Below, piece by piece: positions 57,921 to 64,000 of a DNA stretch of 64,000 nt. The stretch spans positions 192,721-256,720 of the forward strand of contig MU857618.1 of the NCBI GenBank assembly GCA_033296725.1, given 5' to 3'. Within the stretch, counting starts at the first letter, position 1. Each line of letters opens with the position of its first letter. The DNA comes from Corynascus novoguineensis. Taxonomy: Eukaryota; Ascomycota; Sordariomycetes; Sordariales; Chaetomiaceae. Below the pieces are notes generated by a model. It was not told where the DNA came from. It made no database searches and saw nothing but the letters and a program-made list of their open reading frames with translations. The position numbers and the translations under genes were made by a program.

Positions 57921-60900
57921 CTATTGACCGTGGGAAGCAACTTCCTTGCTGACCGCCTGGCCGGTGACATGCTCAACAGGGTCCCCATTTAGGAACGGTG
58001 GGCTAGTTGATGGCGTGCTAAGTGGACTGTTAGGGTCCATGGTCAGGTTTGGGGTTGGCGCGGATGAGTGGACGTCAACTTGCAACCCAGGCGACGTTGG
58101 CGTTGAGGAGGACGGGGTAGGGATGTTGCTAGTGGTCGCAGATGCGAGGATTTGGGAGTCGGCGACCAGACGCTCCATAGCCTCGATTTGCTTGCTGGTG
58201 GCGCCGGACTTCTTGAGAGACTGGAGGTGTGATGCCAGCTTATTAACTAGCACTAGCCTGTCTTGGCCCTGGAGTGCCTTGGTGAGTTTTTCTGTTGTCC
58301 AATGTTAGCGAAGCCGGTTGCAAGGTGATTGCGTTGATAGCTTACGGATCACGTAGTTGCCGAATTGATCCTTCATCAACTGAAACAGCGGGCTGTTCGG
58401 TTCGTCTCCCAACAGCTTGTCCCTGATGGCCCGTTGTTGTTCCAGAGTGCCAAGTAAGATGCACTTCTCGACCACATTCGATGCGTTTTTGTGCCTTGAA
58501 AGCGTCAAGAGCTGGGGCGTGACGACTCCGATCATCTTTGCGCGGTCCTCGGGCCTTCCCTTTTCGAGAACGTGCTGGATAACGTAGTTGCCGTACATAT
58601 CCGTCACCAGCGACTGGGCGCTGTTGTGCAGCTCCACCATCATCGCGGCCTTGTCTGCCTCAGTCCCGTGCTCTAATACCCTTTGAATGACTCGGCAGCC
58701 GAACTGGTGAGAGGCAAGCTCGTAGACGCGCCCCTTGAAACCGGCCATCATGAAGTCAATATGCTCGCGGGGTACCAGTACGATGGCTTGCTGAATGACA
58801 TGGTTACCGTGCTGATCTTTGGCGACCTTGATGAGGTCCGATTCCAGTTCCTTCACCAGTTCGGTTTGCTGCTCAACCAGCACGTGTTCGAGAGCCTGTT
58901 GATTGTCAGCTGTGGGCAGATCAAACCAGATGCAGTTTCCTCTCACCTTTTGGACGACCCGGCAAGCGTATGGCTGCATTGATAGGTCGACAACCTTGCC
59001 CTTCATGGCACTGGCTAGGACCTTCTTTTGGACCTGATCTCCATACTCGAAAAGCTTCTGCATCACATAATTGCCAAACACGTCTTTCATCAGCTGGACA
59101 GCGTTCTTCTCAATTTCCGCAAAGACTTGATCCCTCTCATCGCTGTTCGCCGTCTCAAGCTTCTGCTGTATGAAGCGGGAAGCTTGTTGATCACCGCTGA
59201 ACTCGACAATGTGGCCCCAGATGTCCTTAAAGTTTGTTAGCCAAGCGGTCCTGCCTCGACATGACTTCAAGGCCGGCGGAAAGTTGATCTTACTTTAAGT
59301 TCCCAGCGTTTTGATTTGGGACTGTGCTTGAAGTCGTGCAGAAGCGCGCTTCGGAAACTGTTCCCGGGGGCCTGGTCCCTCGCTGGCCGAGTTGGAATTC
59401 CGGGAAAACCAAGGCCGTAAGGTGGGGGGATAGCGAAGCCATATCCGCCCACTGTTCTAGGATCGCCATATTGCGCATAGGCGGCCTGGAACTGCGAAAA
59501 TTGCTGTTGATAGAAGGTGTTAGGGAAAAAGGAGGTCGTCGGCTGCTGGACGAAGGAATCGCTAAGCCCGCGCCGAGCGAGCTCTGCAGCCATCCTCGGG
59601 TCCCGCGATGACGGCCGTGACCATGGATTATCCGACGTATTGGCCCCGCCAAAACCCCCAGGGCTGTTCAAGCCACCGGTAGGACGATAAGTGCTCCCCG
59701 CTGGCGAATTTCGGCCGGCTATTGAGCCTCGCTTCTCGAGATTCGAACCGTTGGCGTACGTGGTCTTCGCATAACCGTTGTCGTATCCCTGCCCAGTCTC
59801 CCACGATTGTGACCCCGGGTTAAACTGGAAGTTTTGCGCACCATTGCCATAGGACAGCGTATCTTGTAGGCCGTTCATGGCACCGTTGGGAGCGTTGTCC
59901 AGCCCCATCATCCCAAGAGATTCTACTAACTGGGCATGGTTCTGGCGTTCGGTATTCTGATCATAGCCCAGTGCAGAAAGAGAAGATCCGGCAAGGGAAG
60001 GTCGCTGGGAGTGATAGCCGGGTGCTGTGGATCCGTAGAGGTCGTTTAGATTGAAAGCACTGGTCTGCCCAGAAATGTCAGAATCGGCCAGCCCGGATAT
60101 CGACTTGTGTGAAGGTCCGCTCCCGACTGCGTTCAGGGATGACTCGGGGGGCTGGCGGGGAGCGCCTACTGCGCGGCCTGGGAAACTATTTTCCATTTTC
60201 CGTTCCATGTTCGCAAATTGTTCTCTGTCTCCCTCCTCGGCGTAGCTTGAGAACCCCGGAGGGTACTTAAATGTGCCGTTCGATGGGTCCACGGTCGCTG
60301 TGGTTGGGGGTTTTGAACCGACCGGAGCCCTCTGAGCCATGACCGAAGCACCTGGGAAAAGTCTCGAGAGCCCATTCGTCTCGCTGACGGAGGCATCGGA
60401 TTTGCTTCGCGGTGATGTGTTGCCTGAGAGATTGCGTGATTGTGTAGCATCGGCGGCTGGATTCCAGTATGCAGACGAGCCCCAGGTATCAAGGTCGGCC
60501 TTGGAAGTGAGGGCCGCGGAGCCCAAGCCGGCACTTCCGAATGGGTTCCTTGCATCTGTAATCTGTCAGCCTCCGTCCTCGTGGTTTTCCAATAACACCC
60601 CGCGTGCGGACACACCTCTAGGCGTGGATACTGGTCGGGTATTGGCAAAGCCTCCAGAGGCACTGTTGTTCCATGGGCCGGTCGGTGGCAAGCTCGAGAA
60701 GAGGGCGTTTCCTAGACCCTGTTGTGGGTTGTGATTACCGAGAACTTGCTGCGAGTTGTGGTTTCCGTTGGGCATGCCCGTGTAATCGGTAAGCCGGCTG
60801 CGTCGTGACTATGTTCGCAGTTGTCAAAGGTTAGTTTGCGGGAACACGTGCAAAGCGACACGAGGTGCTTGGGGGGTACCGGAAAGAGTGATGGTGTCTA

Positions 60901-61028
60901 TTGCCAGGAGCAAGGTGCCCGTCACCTCCGGGGCGCCTTGAAATAGGGGGGATGGGAGTTCGGTGATGTTGTATACATACACTAGCCGCCATGGTGCTTG
61001 GCGATGTTTCTGTTCCGGTATAACTCAT
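57921..61028 (-). CDS. Puf3-type Pumilio RNA-binding protein
   Basis: PUF-family post-transcriptional regulator; Puf3 proteins bind UGUANAUA-type 3' UTR sites, chiefly in mRNAs for mitochondrial proteins. Six exons (61028-60981, 60808-60616, 60555-59294, 59225-58947, 58895-58346, 58291-57921) give 900 aa with all phases agreeing. The start MSYTGTETSPSTMAAS is joined by a 172-nt intron (GTATGT donor, ACTAACC branch) to SRRSRLTDYTGMPNG; a shorter model would begin at the ATG at 60775. Residues 20-490 are disordered and rich in Asn, Gly and Ser. The PUM domain (about 500-810) starts WELKDIWGHIVEFSGDQQAS and has eight repeats, e.g. VFGNYVMQKLFEYG, YACRVVQKALEHVL, QHGNHVIQQAI, QFGCRVIQRVLEHG, MYGNYVIQHVLEKG, QFGNYVIQKLTKAL. 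Intron 4 (51 nt) is stop-free and in frame. The tail is Ser/Thr/Pro-rich. Confidence 0.93.
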
Positions 61029-64000
61029 GGAGCGGGAAGAAGAGGAGGCGAGAAGCCGGAATGTCGAGGGTGTGTGGGAATGGGCAGGGGAGCCTGTCCG
61101 CCCAAAATTTGAAAAGTACTATGCGCGGGCGCGGGCGCGGCAGCGTCAAACGCGACGCCGTGACTGCGTCGGTATGTGGGATTCTGGAGAGGTCGGATGA
61201 CGGACGGTAGTCTCGTCGAACAGTCGGTCCGTGTATCTATGTCCGGAAATCGAAAGGCGGATGAGGGAGGACTACGAGCGCAAGGGAACAATGTCAGCGT
61301 AAATGAAAGAACCGAGTAGCTGGGAAAGCGGTGGGGGTTTGTTGGAGGAGGATGGTAAGGCTGATGCGTCCCACACTTGGAAACTAAGGTTGGAGGAGGG
61401 AGGTGGGGAGGGGTGGTACACTATGCTGCAAGTCCTCTGGAGCACTTGACAGGTGCTTGCGGGTTTGAATGAAGCGAGAGTAGCGTGCTCGGCGAAGCCA
61501 GGTCCTGACGGTGCATCGGTAGTCCTAAGCTGATTGCCGTTGGGTGGGTGTCGGTGCGTTTGGCGGCATGCAGGCAATGCACCACTTACTCCTGGGCTGC
61601 GCCCGGCTCTGGAACTGTAGATTGGAGCGAGGCCCACCAACTGACACAGGACACCTCTCCGAAACCAAACCTCGGGGGAATGCGCGCAGATGATGATGGC
61701 GCAAGTAGACGAAAGGGAGGAAAATCACGGGAATGAGTGGTCAAGTCCGAATCCTGAGATGTGTAGAGGTGTAGCATGGCAGACGCAGTAGCGATAAACG
61801 GTTGAGGAGGATGAATTGGCAAGAGACAAAACATGAAGTTGCCCGATGCGAGCGTACCTTGGAGCGACGGTTTTCGTTGCCCACCAAAGCAGGCCAGGGA
61901 CGGTTGCTGTCCCGCCGATTGCTGCTGGGCTTTGCTTTCTCGGCTGGGGGTCGCAGCGACAGCAGGAGGGGCCTCTGGTCCCTCGAGGATGGGGAATTTG
62001 TGAGGAATGGCAACCGGGGGCGGGATTGGCTGGGGGTTGCCGCGTCGGGTCTGCGAGTGGACGAGCACGCGACAAGGGAGGGAGGGACTGACGAGCGGAG
62101 GAGGTCAAGGTACCCAGGCCTTTCCTTTTCAAGTTAAGAGACCAGGGTGAGTTCAAGATCCAGGGCAGCGACGCAGGGCAAAGTCGGTTGGCGGACCCTT
62201 GCGGCCCGAAAAAGAAAGTTTTGTGGGGGCTGGATGAGTCGTCTCAAGTTTGCGGATGGCCCTTTTTTTAGGTTTATAGGAAAGGGGGGGTCTTTTTTCT
62301 GAAATCCGGGGCCGGATGCGGCGTTTCCAGATTTCGAGTTTCCAACTGGGGCAAGGCAGGCAGCCCCAGGCCGAGCCGCTTGGGCACCTACTGGATCCCG
62401 GAATTCGATACTGGATGCCTCAGGGAACTGCGACCTGCGACAAGTTAAGTGGAGATGTGCTCAGCGCGCAGCCCCGGGTCGGTTCGATGACGAAACTCGT
62501 CTTGCAGCAGTCGCTGTTGGTTGCTGCTGCTGCTGCTGCTGCTGCGGCGGCGGCGGGGACGAAGTCGAAAATTGAGCCCACCGTCGGGACAGGGGACCTA
62601 TTGCACTGAGACAGACAGAGAGACCGGGCTCCAGGTCTGGGCGATGTGGTTCCCGTCCTCAAGGGTGTGGGTCGGGGTGCTTCCAGCCCGTGCGGGGCGC
62701 CTTCCACAGCAGGGAGCCAAACGGATTTGCTCGGTGCTGCTCAGCGCTGCTTTCAGTGAGTGACACAAACCGGAGTAGCAACAGTGCCAGTGTAGCAGGA
62801 TTTTCATACAATCGGCCGTTGGCCCAATCGAGCCTCCTTTCAAAGTTTTAGCGGGACTATTCCGTTAGCTTGCTCGGCAGATTCTTCGAATGCCTGTGCA
62901 CCCGACGCCCAGGCGGAAAGTCGTTTCTGTGCCGTTTGTTTCTCTTCGATTTCGTGCACGAAACATGTGGCGGCAGAGCAGGTCGGACCGTATACAGGCC
63001 GGGGTGGGCGACCAAGCTGACCGTTGAAACACCCCGCTCTGTAGCTTATGTACTGCGATGGCCGGCCGGCCGCTGCGGTGTGTGGAGACGGATCCGGGTT
63101 GGAATTTGTTGGTTGGGTTGAAGTTGGCTCTTTTTTGGTGGTTGGCTGTGTTCAACCTCAAACTTCCCAAGTGGACTCCGGCCGCGATCGAGGGTAAGCG
63201 AACGGCGATCAAAGAGGCACCGGTGCAGGAATCCGTGCCTAGGTCTGTGCCGTGCCGCAGCGTATCGGCGAGTGTTAGCCACGACGGCGATTGACGTTGA
63301 CACTGGTTTGAGCTATAAGAAGGAGCAGCAACCAACACTCGCAAACGCCGCACACCCGTGGACCTTGTTCCCTCGGCTGCACTCGTCCCGATCAAGGTCC
63401 GGATTACAGGATGCCAACGAGAGGGCGAAGGAGGCAATCCTTGCAAAGAAAACGAGAAACGACTAAAGCATGAATCGAGCCGTATTCGTAGCTGCGAGGG
63501 GCCTGCACGGAAGGATGACGCTTGTATGTACGTTTATTCATGTACAATCTCGAATCTGCAGTTCGGGCCGCGTCTCCCTAATGATGGCGATAAGGTAGAG
63601 TTTTAAGGCGGATCAGCCTCCCTGGCTTCGAGTCGAACTGAGGGAGGGAACAGGCTCCTGTATAGTATTCAGACAAACGGAATGGCCCCTGTATCTCCCC
63701 ACGAATGGCGGTCTCACACAAGACATAGAAAAGCAATCGCGCAGCTTGCTGATGGTATACAAAGGGGCACAGGACCCGTTCTGGGCCACATATATCGGCG
63801 GGCGAGATCCGGAAAAGGCGGGAGGAGAATCTGGCGTCAGATAACGCAATGCTCTGATATTGTAGGGCAGCTTTTGGCCCCTCCCTCGATCGGCCCCAAT
63901 AAGTCAGGCCACCCTACCTTTGGCATGGGAAATCAAGGGGCAGTTTGTGTACAGTACAGTAGTGCCTTGTGTTTGTTTGGTGTCGTGACTTGCGTCTTTG
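61029..64000. other. Long upstream region of the puf3-type gene to window end
   Basis: About 3 kb. The left part should be the promoter and long 5' leader of the minus-strand Pumilio gene and contains several minus-strand ATGs with short frames. A (TGC)8(GGC)3 repeat lies at 62522-62554. The right end (62865-63850) has short open frames without recognisable domains. Confidence 0.5.
62522..62554 (+). repeat. Trinucleotide repeat (TGC)8(GGC)3
   Basis: Eight TGC then three GGC triplets in non-coding DNA 1.5 kb upstream of the Pumilio start. In some frames it would read polyAla or polyLeu, but no supported gene covers it. Confidence 0.93.

Noticed and set aside
62865..63446. 193-codon minus-strand frame near the window end
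   Set aside because: No domain, no plausible promoter or intron structure, and competing frames on the other strand.

Overview
The window is nuclear DNA of a filamentous ascomycete, most likely a Sordariomycete. It has short spliceosomal introns (mostly 50-120 nt, GTANGT-type donors, CTAAC/CTGAC branch sites, pyrimidine-poor CAG/TAG acceptors), monocistronic genes on both strands, long 1-3 kb intergenic leaders, GC-rich coding sequence and polyQ tracts. It also carries fungus-specific families: Cla4 PAK kinase, Rco1 PHD protein, Jsn1-type PUF protein, a LaeA-like methyltransferase and a GPI-type aspartic protease. I see no transposon, RIP-mutated tract, CRISPR array, tRNA or intact rRNA gene.

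Layout: 1-4478 (+) is the C-terminal half of the Tel1/ATM kinase, cut by the window edge; 5038-7379 (-) SWI/SNF subunit Snf5; 8273-9932 (+) PA2G4/Ebp1-like protein; 11080-15646 (+) Rco1 of the Rpd3S deacetylase; 17976-21661 (-) Jsn1/Puf1-type RRM+PUF protein; 24853-27687 (-) Cla4 kinase; 30718-32956 (-) glycyl-tRNA synthetase, divergent from 33338-34822 (+) Rpf1, a 60S assembly factor; 35069-36430 (-) TPT-family nucleotide-sugar/phosphate translocator; 37515-39132 (+) UDP-glucose/dTDP-glucose 4,6-dehydratase; 41999-43416 (+) LaeA/UMTA-like methyltransferase; 44106-47273 (+) Vps18, convergent with 47466-about 48520 (-) V-ATPase c-type proteolipid; 50920-52395 (+) GPI-type aspartic protease; 53308-54439 (+) NmrA-like NAD(P)-binding protein; 55298-56586 (+) Rae1/Gle2 mRNA-export WD40 protein; 57921-61028 (-) Puf3-type Pumilio. 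In total 17 protein genes were modelled exon by exon from splice signals and reading-phase agreement.

Most of the window is conserved housekeeping or regulation: DNA-damage signalling and chromatin (Tel1, Snf5, Rco1), polarity (Cla4), translation and ribosome assembly (GlyRS, Rpf1, PA2G4), mRNA fate (Jsn1, Puf3, Rae1), and vacuole function (Vps18 next to a V-ATPase proteolipid). A more accessory stretch (about 37.5-54.4 kb) holds a deoxysugar dehydratase, a LaeA-like methyltransferase, a secreted protease and an NmrA-like protein.

I did not find a convincing new multi-gene system. The observations most worth checking are regulatory and structural: a perfect Gcn4/CPC1 site beside a dual-start glycyl-tRNA synthetase that shares its promoter region with a ribosome-assembly gene; three introns that are multiples of three without stop codons and would be translated into conserved domains by naive gene calling; a V-ATPase gene whose best model has a first coding exon of only the ATG with an overlapping upstream ORF; and a translocator gene with two in-frame acceptors 21 nt apart.
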